Below are positions 1-11,746 of a stretch of DNA of 64,000 nucleotides, in pieces. The DNA is taken from the NCBI RefSeq assembly GCF_002994745.2, contig NC_037091.1, positions 9,858,501 to 9,922,500 on the forward strand. The letters are read 5' to 3'. A program made the translations under genes and the position numbers. The number at the start of each line of letters is the position of its first letter. Position 1 is the stretch's first letter. Origin of the DNA: Rosa chinensis (lineage: Eukaryota; Streptophyta; Magnoliopsida; Rosales; Rosaceae). Under the pieces are notes generated by a model, which did no database searches, was not told where the DNA came from, and saw nothing but the letters and a program-made list of their open reading frames with translations.

Positions 1-17
1 AGAGAAACTACCAGGAC

Positions 18-3000
18 TCAAGCAATCACAAAAACCCTTAGCTCATCTCTATCTCCTCTAGTGATTCGGGTATCAGTATCAACATAGGTTACTTCAAATT
101 CACCACTGCCAGGGTTAGATGATGGCCTTAGTCCATCAGGTATCCTAGGAATCTCTAATGGAGGAAGTTGTGATAAGCTTCCAGTTGTCTTTACAGTGGT
201 TTTGTCGAATTTGATCTTAACCCTTGCGGTGCCTGTTATCATTACGAGGGGAAACTGTATCAGTGAACTTCATTTGTGTACGACGTGCATGAGTTGTTAT
301 ATGAATCAAAAAGACAATGAGACATGAGTTCACAAGTACCTATGAGTTCAAATTTGTGGGCTAAAGTGGCAGTTACATCAATAGGCGGCAGGGGCCATGG
401 AGCACCTAGTTGAACCTCCACTATGTTATCAAAGTCTTTGCTTACGATGTCAATCCGTTGAAATACCTACTCACAGAACATATAACACATTCAGATGACA
501 GAAAATGATAAATCAGTATTCTATAAGTATGATTGCTTAGATTGCTTAACTAAGTTAACCACCATCACAAGAATATCAATTTTAGTTCCCATAGATATCC
601 AAGTTTTCAAAAGTGGATTTTTAAATGCCCCACATCCAACTGTTCAATTATATATATACCTATATGGTACTATTTGATCTACTTGGCCAAGGGGGTATGG
701 AACAAACTTTATTTGTTTCAGAGGAGCTATTCCAGACTAGTCCTCCCTTACTAGGGTATCGATAAAGGATAGTTGCTAAAACTAGAAAACAAAGGCAGGC
801 TGATATTCATTTCCCTGGAAATCTTCTGCTTCTGCAATATAATCAATGAGTGCAGGACCTCTGTATATTTCTAATCCGGTTACTCTAGAAGTTTATGACT
901 TTTTATCTTGCAAGATTTCTGGCGTAGTAACTGCTTTTTGCAGCTGAGCTTTGGAGCCTTTCTCTGTTAGTAAAGAAAAGATTTACTACTCTCTTGGTAC
1001 TATGAACCAATCTTGCTCTATCATATACGGAAGGGGAAAAATGAATCTCTATACTAGTTAACAATGGAAACCATCAATTTTTAAAGAATTGCTAGAGGAA
1101 GTTTGAACTAATGCTACAAATTGGAAAAGGTCTAAAAGAGATAGTGGGGCATCAGCTTTTCTACATAGTATTCTGCAGCGGTTCTCATCAAGTTGTAAGT
1201 ATAAACTTTGTTCTTTTGTTTCTGATGCATCTCATTGCATTTTGTTCACTAATGAAGATTAATCATCATATAGATATACTGACATCTGGGATGCTGGAAA
1301 CCCATATTTCGCTTGGAATTATACTTAAACTGAGTGTCCTGTATCCTGGTTTGTAGTCTTGTGAACTTTTAAAACTCAAAAGGCTAAGGGTATAAATAAC
1401 CTTTCAAATGGTGCTTTTTTTATCATGGTTTCAAGATATTATAGGTTTGAGACCATACCTGGCCGAGAGTAATTGGGAGGAGCCTTCCAATGGGAGGCCC
1501 AGGGCGGCTCCCACCAAGAGTACGAGAAGAAAATGCACTGCTATATACCAGTTTCCATCTCCCTTGCAGTTTATCAAGATCAGTTGAGAGATCCACTGGG
1601 CCTCCAGCAGCTTCAAGCTCCTTGGCAGCAGCATCTGCCTTTCGTAGATCATCTTCACTCGCTGCAAGACCATTATTTAGCCCGGCAACAGCACTCTGCA
1701 CCAAATTGACCCAAAAGTTAGGAGTTATTAGAATTATTATTGCTGCAAATTAAGAGGAACAATTAAGTATGTATAAACAAAGACCATAACCACCACAAGC
1801 CCACACGTGCACCTTCACATTATACATGACTACCATAAACTCTCTTCAACAAGTTTAAAGATGGATATTTGCCATTATAGAGGTGAAACCTGATTTGATT
1901 AAGCTTTGCAGATAGAACACATAATAGTAAATTTGCAAATCAATATCATTCTTGTGATCAACTTTACAGGAAGAGTTCAAAAAACTGAACTATGCCACCG
2001 CAAGAAAGAAGATAAAAAAAATGATCATTATATAAGAGAAAACTAAAAACCGTATCAATCAAGCCCATGACCATTGAGTTCTTTTAGGCCATACTTTCCA
2101 AGTCTCACTTTTAGAGAGGTAGAAACATGTTGTGTGTTGAAGCATTTTACTTTCAAGAGCTCTTACTGAATCCTACAACACTACCAGCAGCCTTCAATTC
2201 CTCCTTCAGCATATTCAATTAACAATTTTTAAATCACAAACATTAAGATTGGTGCCCTCCAATCATAAATCAATCTTCGACCACAATCTATAGAATGAAG
2301 AGAACAGAAGTAGAAACCACAAAAATAAATCGGTTTAGCACCCGCACGGAATACACTTAGGTAATTCACACAGATTTTAAAAGGCCAGATCATAGATAAC
2401 TTCCAGGGTTGTCTTTGTCTCAATCTATGCTATGAAATGACCAACACCCAATTCTTACTAATTTGAGGGGGAGGTAGATAGGGAACCTAACAATACCAAA
2501 TAGAGAAGCCTCGCTTATTGACTGTTCACGGTAATCAAGTCTGACTTACCATACTGTTGTACTTTCCATGGATCTGATTCCATCAACAAAGTACCAACTG
2601 TAATGTACTCGGTTCATGAACCTACGTATAATTTGTTTTGCTAGCAAGTGAGACTCATAGTAACAACTTGTTAAAGACCAATGATTAACTGGAAGCACAG
2701 AGTTAGCTTATCCCATACTCCGAGTGGGTCTGAGATTGCTTGTAAGTTACGGCCACTTACAAATGCAGCATACTTGTGTATATCTATGGCATATCCAAGT
2801 TGCAGATAATCTGAATTCGTAGAAGTAATTTCACATGAGATCCATTTACAAAATAATTAATCAACCTCGATCAGTCCTACATTCAACCATATGCAGCAGA
2901 AACTTGAACCTAATGAGATAGCTACTATACAAATGTAGAATAAGTTTCACCTCCTTAATTTCAATCTGAAAGAAACTAAATTGGTTTACCCAACTCAATA

Positions 3001-3521
3001 TCAAAAGAGCACAATTCACTCATCTCAGTTTTAACACCAAACTAAACAATCAAAAAGCATCAAATTCATCAAGCAACAGTACCACTCAATCAAATTCACA
3101 ACTTGCAAACGCAATTCAACCAAGAACAGTGCTTTAAAAGTAACCCATTACCCAAAACGCAAAAGTAAATACCTTTACAACATATTCAATACAACGCGAT
3201 CGAAACAAAGCTAAATTACAAAACGGGCAAGTTGAAACTTCAACAACTCACCAATAACTTGAGCTTTAACGGCGATCTTCCCAGAGACGTGACGTCATCC
3301 ACGGCGCCTTTAGCCGCACTAGAAACATCGTCCACAGCAGAAGAGACGCCGTCAACAGCAGCTCTAGTAGTCAGAGCAAAGCTTTGTCTGCGGTGGCTGT
3401 TCTTCAAACCGAGACGACTTCGTTTTGGGTTGCCCGCAACAAGACACGTGGTGCAAGAAGAAGAAGAAGAAGAGGGGGAGACAGTGGGTAGAGTATAAGG
3501 AAGACAGGTTAGAGAAGCCAT
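18..3521 (-). CDS. FIB4: Fibrillin 4 / plastid lipid-associated protein 6
   Basis: This is a plastid fibrillin, a lipocalin-like protein of plastoglobules and thylakoids; the family member FIB4 is linked to plastoquinone partitioning and stress tolerance. I read four exons on the minus strand: 3521-3252, 1695-1459, 466-340 and 232-18. All junctions are GT-AG and the phases join to give 282 aa, close to the size I recall for Arabidopsis FIB4. The first about 75 residues are Ser/Thr/Arg-rich, as expected of a chloroplast transit peptide. The conserved fibrillin core follows: GGPVDLSTDLDKLQGRWKLV in exon 2, then LGQVFQRIDIVSKDFDNI across the exon 2/3 junction, and a C-terminus ending TYVDTDTRITRGDRDELRVF. 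No stop or frameshift was seen. The fibrillin assignment is firm; FIB4 rather than another subgroup rests on recalled similarity. Confidence 0.92.
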
Positions 3522-3779
3522 GGCAGAGGTTGAAGGTCTGGTTTTTCTGTGTGTCTTGTCGTGTGGGGGGGTTGGGAGTTTTATGTTGTCACGGGGTGAT
3601 TGAATTGGTGGTATGTGTGCGTTCGCGCGTTTCTATAGTCTTCTAGTAAATTTTCCAACACTTGGGGCGGTTTGCTGTGTGGAACGTAATGAAAAGATCG
3701 ATGAGACGTTTTGGCCGACATCTACAACGGTTCAGAGAATCTTGTTAACTGATTTTCTTCTTTTCTTTTAAGATAAGAT
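3522..3779 (-). promoter_or_regulatory. FIB4 5' flanking region
   Basis: About 260 bp separate the fibrillin start codon from the target duplication of the MULE-like element. On the minus strand this is the 5' UTR and proximal promoter. I see no clear TATA box. The MULE-like insertion therefore sits within a few hundred bases of the probable transcription start. Confidence 0.4.
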
Positions 3780-3788
3780 AAGATATAT

Positions 3789-4639
3789 GGGGGCGGATCC
3801 GTGGCATCACAAATTATAGTTAAAATTATACTTCAATTACCAATCATTAGATTAAAAGATTATCAATGGATGAGATTAGTCATAAAGAATATATCATTAC
3901 CTATTATTTTTGTTTTCTTTTCTTTTCTTTTTAATTAATTAATCAAATCTATTTATTATGACTTAATAAAAATCAATAATTGCTATTTTGATTTGGAATA
4001 CAATTAAGGAATCAAATCTTTCAATTGTTTTCCTATTGAAACTCATCTACTGCTCAAAAAAGAACTGATGAGGCGTTTGACGAAGCATGATGAAAACTGA
4101 TTGAATTCTCTAGCTCTTTCTCACCTTTTCTTCATCAAGATGACAGAGCAAAATCAAGAGTCATCATATTTTCATTGCATATTTCCAATAGGTTACCCTT
4201 AATTTTTTTTATTTTTTTTTTCTGTTTGCTCTAAATATTGTACAGTTCATGCCATTTGTTGATGATAAACATCAGGTCTCATGATATCTAGTTGACGTTG
4301 TGTAAAATTCTTTCATGTTCATTTAGTTTGTTAAAGTTTTCATTTAGTTCATCAAAGGCCTCATCTGATCGATTTCTTTTTCTTTTTTGATGAGTTTTAA
4401 TAGGAAAACAATTGAAAGATTTGATTCCTTAATTGTATTCCATATAAGAATAGCAATTATTGATTTTTATTAAATCATAATAAATAGATTTGATTAATTA
4501 ATTAAAAAGAAATTAAAATAATAGGTAATGATATATTATTCTATATGACTAATCTCATCCATTGATAGTTTTTTAATCTAATGGTTGGTAATTGAAGTAT
4601 AATTTTAACTATAATTTATGATGTCACGGATCCGCCCCC
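3789..4639. mobile_element. Non-autonomous Mutator-like foldback element (MULE-MITE)
   Basis: The element begins gggggcggatccgtggcatc and ends with its inverse. The inverted repeat runs roughly 250 bp inward from each end with scattered mismatches, leaving a short centre without an ORF. The 9-bp target duplication aagatatat is present at 3780-3788 and 4640-4648. A 9-bp duplication with long terminal inverted repeats is the signature of Mutator-like elements. No transposase is encoded, so it would need one in trans. The ends differ from those of the larger MULE at 17.4-22.5 kb, so that element is probably not its driver. Confidence 0.9.
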
Positions 4640-4648
4640 AAGATATAT

Positions 4649-5879
4649 ATATATATATATATATATGTTGACTTTTATAGCTCAATTTTAGTTATAGACT
4701 TGTAGTGTGGTGCTAAACTGCTAGTGCAACGTTGTAGGTTCGAGACACGTCAAGTTTTAAACTAATTTTTAAATTGAGATTGAACTTTTTGTTTAAATTT
4801 GGCTAAAGACGGTTCCTTATTTCAACTGAAAAGTCTAAAATCAAATTGATGTTAGTCATGTTAGAAAGAAAAGAAAAAAATATCAGTTTGACCAAAATTT
4901 GAGCTCGTTAAAAAAGTATTTAAGTAACTACATTACTTGGGCAATCAACATTTTACATATATACTTTGAATGTTAGTGAAACAATAGTAATGTTAGTGGG
5001 TGAGGTGGCATCATGGGCCCCCACGCAGCTCCATTCCAACCCCAAATAAGGGGCCGATACCTATGTCAAAATCTATATAACGATAAACACATGAATACTT
5101 GTAAAAGCATCTCCTACGGTAGGTTATAAAGTCATTTTTAACCTAAAAAGTTCTCCCACGGTACTCCAAGAAAAAAATTTGGCCCTGTTAAAATTTGTAG
5201 GCAATTTAGGCTGGGTTTTGGTAAGCCAAATAATGGGCCATACAATTTTTTTTTTCTTTATGAAGAGGTATTATACATTTAACGAAAACCAATTTTCTTA
5301 TATACATGTGTTATTATAATGTTATTAAATATTAAGATTATATCATTGTAAAGATCTTGTTGAGATCTTCAATATGAGCACAATATTTGATATGTTTAGA
5401 ATGTTTAAAATAAATGTGTAATCATTAATTTTTATGATATATTTATCTTTATTTAAGTAAATAGACTAGTTTTTTGACAGCCTCGGGCCCTCGTTAAAAC
5501 CATAGCGTTTTTTTATATTTTAAAATTGAGAAAATTAGATATAAACTCAGTATTCTAAAGAGGTATTGGGAAAATTTATCAATCTACACCCAATTCATGT
5601 AAGCAATTCCTTGTAAAGTGTTGATGTATAATTAATATTTTTTTATGTTGTCCTATATGCTTGATTTCCCTTGAGGTTACCCTTAGGGTAGTTCCACGTA
5701 GGTAAAACTTTCCTTGTAGAGTGTTGATGTATAATTAATATTTATAACAAATTACATCAATATGCCTGATTTTCTAAATAAGACCATCAATATGCCTGAT
5801 TTACCCTTGGGGTAGTAAAAAATAATATGAAATGATAACTAATCATTAATTTTAGCATTTACTCTTTGAACATGTAACT
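4649..5879. other. AT-rich intergenic DNA
   Basis: I see no gene. A short TA microsatellite lies at about 4643-4665. A motif of about 29 bp reading gtgttgatgtataattaata within it occurs twice, near 5617 and 5721, suggesting an old direct duplication. A stretch starting near 5105 (agcatctcctacggtaggtt) resembles the end of a MITE, but I could not find a matching right end. Confidence 0.4.
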
Positions 5880-6275
5880 AATAAATAACATAGAAATGAG
5901 GTATCTAAAACTAAATACCATTTGACAAGGTTTCAATATCATAAAACAACTTACCTAACTGCCATGACATTAGATAAAATACCTCTAGAACAGGTAATCA
6001 ATATATGACATAGGTATGAGGCATCTAAAACTATATACTTTTTGACAAGGTATTGAAAAAAAAAAATCATAGCATAAAACAACTTACCTCATAACCATGA
6101 CATTAGATAACATACCTCTAGAACAGATAACCAATAAATGACATAGGTATGAGGCATCTAAAATTTTATACATTTTGACAAGGTATTGAAAAAAACTCAT
6201 GGCATAAAACAACTTACCTCATAGCCATGAACATCGCTAAATATCATACATTTGGAATCGGTAACCAATGAAACT
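5880..6275. repeat. Three degenerate tandem copies of a ~130-bp unit
   Basis: Three successive units share landmarks in the same order: ggcatctaaaac, tttgacaaggta, cataaaacaacttacct, ccatgacattagata, and a closing aaccaat segment. Units run at about 5880-6008, 6009-6140 and 6141-6275. They differ by short indels and the third is the most diverged, so the array is old. No coding capacity is evident. Confidence 0.75.
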
Positions 6276-6819
6276 CATAGCATAAAAAATAAATCAATAG
6301 GCATTAAAGTTTTAGAATTTGAAAGTCATACCTACTACATTTTTTTTTAATCGTCACCTGAAAGCCAAGTGTTTTACCCAACTTCTCAAGTTATCATGGG
6401 TAGGTTAGGTATGGTATAAACTATAGACTATAGACGTATAGTCGAACAAACCCATATACAAACTAAATTCTCAGTAACATTTCATCGAATACATTGAGTG
6501 CACCGCACATATATAGCATGAAGCTACTAGATAGCCTTAGGGATACCATTGCCCAGCTTCAATCCTTGATGATGGGTAATGGGGAATATAACTTCTCGAG
6601 ATAGCTTAGGCATGAAATATGCAATACAGCTCTTTATCAACATTGAGGAAGCCTTATCAGTTGTAAAAATCTTAGAGAGTATGCCATGTTAGCACATTTA
6701 TCTGTCGATGTTAAAAAAAAAATATTACAAACCTAACATCAACCGAGAAGAGTACAAGTCAAATTTTGAAAAAACTTGGGATCTAGAAGTTACAAGATAC
6801 ACGATAGTGCTGGCTACTT
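6276..6819. other. Intergenic DNA, nothing recognised
   Basis: This is unique-looking AT-rich sequence between the tandem array and the next inverted-repeat element. I see no ORF, RNA gene or transposon end in it. Confidence 0.4.
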
Positions 6820-6827
6820 TACTTAAA

Positions 6828-7520
6828 AGGGAAAACATCACTAATGGTCATTGAGTTATGACTTATTCAACACTTAACTCACTGTATTTTCAACATCACT
6901 AATGGTCATTGAGTTATGACTTATTCGACACTTAACTCACTGTATTTTCAACATCACTTAACTCACTCAGTTTTATATCCGTCTTTCACTTAACTCACTG
7001 TCGTTAATTCTGCCATTAAAAACTATTAAAATTGAGGGTATATTTGTCTAAACACTAAAAAAATGCATTTCTAACTTCTTTTTTTTTATAAAAAAAAAAG
7101 ACAATTTTTTTTTCAAATTATATTTAAGTTAAAAAAATCATTTTTTATTAGAAATCTCATAAATTTAAAAAATTGAAAAAAGTCTAATAAATGTAAATTG
7201 AGGGTATATTTGTCTAAACACTAAAAAAATGCATTTCTAATTTATATTTAAGTTTTAAAAAAAATATTAGAAATTTCGGAAATTTAAAAAAATTGAAAAA
7301 AAAAGTCTAATAAATGTAGTTTTTTTTAAGTTAAAAATGATTTTAAAGTGTTTTGACAAATATACCATCAATTTTAACGGCTTCTAACGGTAGAATTAAC
7401 GGCAGTGAGTTAAGTGAAAGACGGATGTAAAACTGAGTGAGTTAAGTGATATTGTTGAAAATACAGTGAGTTAAGTGTCGAATAAGTCATAACTCAGTGA
7501 CCATTGATGATATTTCCCCT
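6828..7520. mobile_element. Foldback/TIR element with 8-9 bp target duplication
   Basis: The left end reads agggaaaacatcactaatgg and the right end is its imperfect inverse. The inverted repeat extends beyond 150 bp and includes landmarks such as cacttaactcactg and gtctttcacttaactcac. The duplication tacttaaa (or ttacttaaa) is seen at 6819-6827 and 7520-7528. Its length fits MULE (9 bp) or hAT (8 bp). The left arm holds an extra direct duplication of about 60 bp. A segment reading gagggtatatttgtctaaac occurs at about 7033 and again at about 7199. There is no transposase. Confidence 0.8.
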
Positions 7521-7528
7521 TACTTAAA

Positions 7529-9222
7529 AATAATGAGAAATATTGACAGTGAATAATTTGATGATCTTATTCAATGGTGTATTAAGAATCACTTTTTTAT
7601 GATCCTACCATCATAATTTTCAATAATTATTCAATCAATATGCAATTATGCATACCATACACCCTTCAACCACAAACGTCCATAGTCTGCAGTGGTGACA
7701 AAGAGCAACCAAAACTGCTATTTCTCTTCTAAAGCCATATAAGCAGTCTTCTACGTTTAGTTTCGGTTATGAGCTTGGTTCACAATCAGACTTGTCGACC
7801 AAAGCCAACCGCAAATTCAAAAGAATAAACCACAAATACCCATAAACTCAAATTCTTCTCATCCATGTAAAGTAGAGGCGGTGGCTCGAAGATCATCATC
7901 ATCCACGTTGTCGCTGGAGAAATCAAAAGCATTCATCGGTAGCGGCATATCTAGATAGAAGGGCAGGATCTCCTAAACGATGATGTGAAGACACAATCAT
8001 CACCGTCATCGACAATGGAGGAAGATGAGTCACAATCACTGACACCCAGTAAAACTCAGCCGCAACAACTTGTCCAAAACCCGCCTAGCCCAGTCCGTCC
8101 AACCCTCCCAGAAGCTTAGTCGCCCGCCCAAAACCCAACCTACCTACCTCACCGATTTGACATTAGTCGAGTTGGAGAGCCATCCCCCAATGCCTTGGAG
8201 GCCGATTTTTAGAACACTTACTCGTCGCATGTGAAGATAAAGATCGTTTGGTAACTTAATGACATGGCGTGCTTTTATTGGATGAATGACATGGAGAATC
8301 CTAAATCAATAAGAGGATTAAGAAGTTGGTTTTTCTTCTAAGTCAAGGAGTCTCTTAAACTAGGTGAGCTAAAGGAGAGACGTTGGTGATTATTGAACTT
8401 GAGAATCGCTGATTAGTCCATCTTATGGGAGTAATGAAGATGTGGTAGTACGTGTTGATGAACTGATTTTCCCACCAACTTATTCGTTCTTGAGATGGAG
8501 GAGACGCCTGAGCCTACATTATCACCATTGATCTCGGGGTGCCCATTCATGACCACAACTCAAACCAACATAGATATGTTCAACGACACCTAAATTAGTT
8601 CATCATATAAGAGTAATATTGAAGATGTGCTAGTACGTGTTGATGGATTGATCTTGACCGTTGACTTCTTCTTTCTTGAGATGGAGGAGACGCTTATGCC
8701 TACAACATTACCATTGATCTTGGGACTCCCAATATTCATCGTTAACTAACATAGATATGTTCAACGACACCTGAAATATGTCAGTTTTTGGGAAAATGGT
8801 GATGTTTAAGGTGTTTGAGCCTTTGAAGCTTTTGTTCGATAAGCGTGAACATTTTGATGATGATGGAGGAGTAAAAGAAGAAGTTCGATTCCTTAGAATA
8901 TGGACAAAGGCCAAAGTGCAGGCATGAGATCCTAGAGATTCATAATTGATTTCAAATAGTAATGAACATTCTCCATCAATCATATAGAAGGGTCTGGGAA
9001 CAAGCATGAACCAACTTTGTTAAACTAGGTTTGGACCACGTGATATGTGCATGATCAAAAAATTGAGAAGATTTTTAGCTAAAAGAACCTTCATTTTCTT
9101 GAAATTAATTGGACAGAAAGGTACCATACTTTTAAAAGTAACTAATACTTATCACTTTTAAAACTACAAAAATGTCTACACACTCGATGTGTATGAGAGT
9201 AGTGGGGAGTTATAGGCCTAGT
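7529..9222. other. Intergenic DNA with a degraded ~180-bp direct duplication
   Basis: No supported gene. Two diverged copies of one segment lie at about 8410-8590 and 8600-8775. Both contain gatgtgctagtacgtgttga (one mismatch in the first), gagatggaggagacgc, accattgatct and catagatatgttcaacgaca. Short ORFs here, including one at 8708-9007 on the minus strand, resemble nothing known to me. The segment may be a remnant of a gene or repeat. Confidence 0.45.
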
Positions 9223-11235
9223 TTGGCCCCGAGATGATTTTTGAACTAAAGCGTCTCAAGGACCTTGCATTAATAATAGAGGTAAGGCCAGAATGACCAG
9301 TACATATATTTCAGCTACCATCTATAGATAGACAAGAAGTTGTGATGAACACACCATGGTGATACATAGGATATGACCATTCATTCAACAAGTCCTGCTC
9401 ACTTATTCAAAGTAAGCCTATTCATCTATGACTGAGCAAAGCATAGTAATAGGCTAGTCTAAACAGAAAAACTAACCAAAAAATGGGTACAAAGACCCAA
9501 TAGTTATTTTGGACCTAAGCGGAATTGGCCCAGAATTAATTTTCCATGCTCCAAGCCCAACCAGTGGCCCAAGGAGCTCATTCTGATCACTGGTGCCACC
9601 GCTCCGCGTCACCACCCTTGCACTATGTCGTCCAGCGCCGCCGTAACCATCATGCCCATAGGGAGTCAATGACGTGAGGAGCTGCTCGGACAAAGCAATC
9701 GTTGAAGCTTCACCGAGGACCATCACCCAGAGTCCTATTCAATCATCTTCAGCTTGCACAACCCGATCAAATCTGGTCGGAACCAGATCACTGCCGACAA
9801 CCAAAAGAGATCTGTCATCCTGACTTGCTATATTCAGTCGACGAAAGCTTTCATCTTGATTCCCGTTGCACAACACTCACCCCAGAGAGGTGATGTCGAA
9901 GCCTAGGCTTGAATTTGTCGACAGTATCGACCCTTAGAGGGAGCTGTCGCAGAATGACGATGCCGAAAACCTAGCCCAAGACAGCTAGCGTTGAGAGAGA
10001 GCGCAACGCTCATCTTTGGCCCCGAGATGATTAATTTAAAAGCAGGTTTAGTTATGCAGTGAGAATAATTAGCTGTAAAATTAAGTAGCCGAGTGTTTAG
10101 TAAATTATGCTTTTAATAGTGCTGTGAGTACAAAAGTAGCGTTTAAGTGTTTGGTGAACTTTGGTATAAAACTGTTGTGAGTTTAGTCAATGACCAAAAA
10201 GGACATGAAGAAATTAAAGAATTAAGACGAGATTAATTGAGATTAATTTTATTTCTCGATAAGTAGTAACGACATTTGAGATTTTTTTAGAAAATTCTAT
10301 TGAAGTGAATCTTCAATTTAATGACTTGAGAAGTACGCGTCATGACCAATCCGTGGTAATTTCCGTGAAATCTTGTCAAAGCTATTTATTATGAATTTCA
10401 GACGTTTGGGAATTAAGAAATTCATTTTGAATAAAAGAAAATAATTGCGGTGCGGTCTTGATGGTTTGTTTCATCATCTTGACGTTGTTTGCACTTTGTC
10501 AAATTAGGAGTCTCCTTGGTTTGTGTGACCATTGTTTCAGTCTCATGGTGTATTAGAGATTTAGTTGCTCCATTAGGCAGTTATGTTCGGGCCTGTTGGT
10601 CTGATGTTATGAGTAGGTCATTAGTGGCTCCTGATTTGTACCATTCATACAACTTGCAACACTTCCGTATGAATGAACCTATTTGATCCAAGTAATACCT
10701 CACTGATTACAAGAGCGAAAAACATACAATGACCAAATATGTTCATGTTCACCAATACAAAAGACCAAATAGAGAGCTGATAACCAAATAGGACAAACTC
10801 ACCCATCAGATATATGAGTGCAGTACCTTAATTTATGCGGTGTTCTTGCTTCATATGAAGAGAAGATTTTGTATTCTTTAGGACTACTCCCTTAATTAGA
10901 TTTAAGGAAAGCGTTGCTCTTGTTAAAGTGTGGCTGTCCCTAATCGTTTGGAAAGCCAATGTAACCATCATCATTTTTCCCAGAGAAGAGACCCAGTTGA
11001 ATTGTGAAGTTGATGGAATTGAATGAGGGCAATATAGGTAAAGCCAATAAGTGATCTTAACTTCTGAAATCTCTTAATCTAGAAGTAGCAATATAACAGC
11101 TTGTGAATTATACATTGGTAGTGGGAGATTGAATTATAATCAGCAATCTATTGTTTTACCAAACACCCAATCTGACTTAAATTAATAAATAAGCACCTTA
11201 AATTGCCTAAACCTCTAGGCCAAATTGGGCCATAG
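9207..11235. mobile_element. Probable hAT-type MITE split by the retroposon
   Basis: The sequence ggcctagtttggccccgaga at the left, and aatttaaaagcaggtttag onward to the right of the retroposon, resemble sequence around the other retroposon at 45.7-46.9 kb. Toward 11.2 kb, a segment whose inverse begins ggcccaatttggcctagagg looks like the opposite end, with an inner gggtgtttggtaaaacaa motif. No clean target duplication was found, so the outer limits are uncertain. The plus-strand ORF near 10.5 kb lies inside this unit and looks non-coding. Confidence 0.4.
9241..10014 (-). mobile_element. LINE-like retroposon, copy 1
   Basis: The insertion is bounded by an 18-bp target duplication, tttggccccgagatgatt, at about 9223-9240 and 10015-10032. 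A long variable duplication and no terminal inverted repeat are typical of LINE-driven retroposition. The GC-rich CT-repeat end (inverse of gagagagagcgcaacgctca) is at the right, so the element reads on the minus strand; its 3' end at the left has only a short A tract. It is too small to encode a full LINE, and no reverse transcriptase is visible, so it is a deleted or non-autonomous derivative. It resembles the copy at 45.8-46.8 kb in layout. Confidence 0.7.
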
Positions 11236-11746
11236 TTGTAATTGTGAGATATTTTCTTTTATTATGTGTTGTTTAATTGTTTTATTTTGCTTTTTATGTT
11301 TTTGTTTCCAATTATGAATGCAATTCATAATATTTTAATATTTTGTAAAGGTAAAAAAAAAAAAAGTCTTAACAGCTTCTCTTAATAATAGACTATTAAA
11401 GCCATTAACGTATGTTTCTGTCTAATTTTTTTTTTTTTAGAGAATGTTTCTGTCTAATCTAAGAATGTAAAGTCATTCTTGAAAAAAAAAAAACTTTTTT
11501 GTATTATAATGATTAATTTATTACTTAAATTTGTTCCCTTCCGGCTCCCACCAGGTGGGGACAATCCTGTGACCCCGCCTTCAAGAAAACCTAAAGTTTT
11601 CAAAACTCAAACCTAATTCCTTTCCCGCCCAAACTCAAACTCAAACCCAAACCAAATCTCAAATCTCAAAAACGTCCCCACCTCATTTCGTCTCTCTCTC
11701 TTCTTCACAACTTCTCCTCTTCCATTAATCTTAAATTAATCCACTC
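11236..11746 (+). promoter_or_regulatory. 5' flank of the KIN14B-interacting-protein gene
   Basis: About 500 bp are AT-rich with poly-A and poly-T tracts, followed near 11,640-11,720 by a CA/CT-rich leader (tctctctctcttcttcacaa) typical of a plant 5' UTR. No TATA box is obvious. The sequence just before the ATG, ccactc, is neutral for initiation context. Confidence 0.45.

Noticed and set aside
5880..6275. CRISPR-like array
   Set aside because: Units are contiguous tandem copies of about 130 bp without spacers, in plant nuclear DNA.
8708..9007. 99-aa minus-strand ORF
   Set aside because: It falls in a degraded duplicated segment with no recognisable motif and no counterpart in the other copy.
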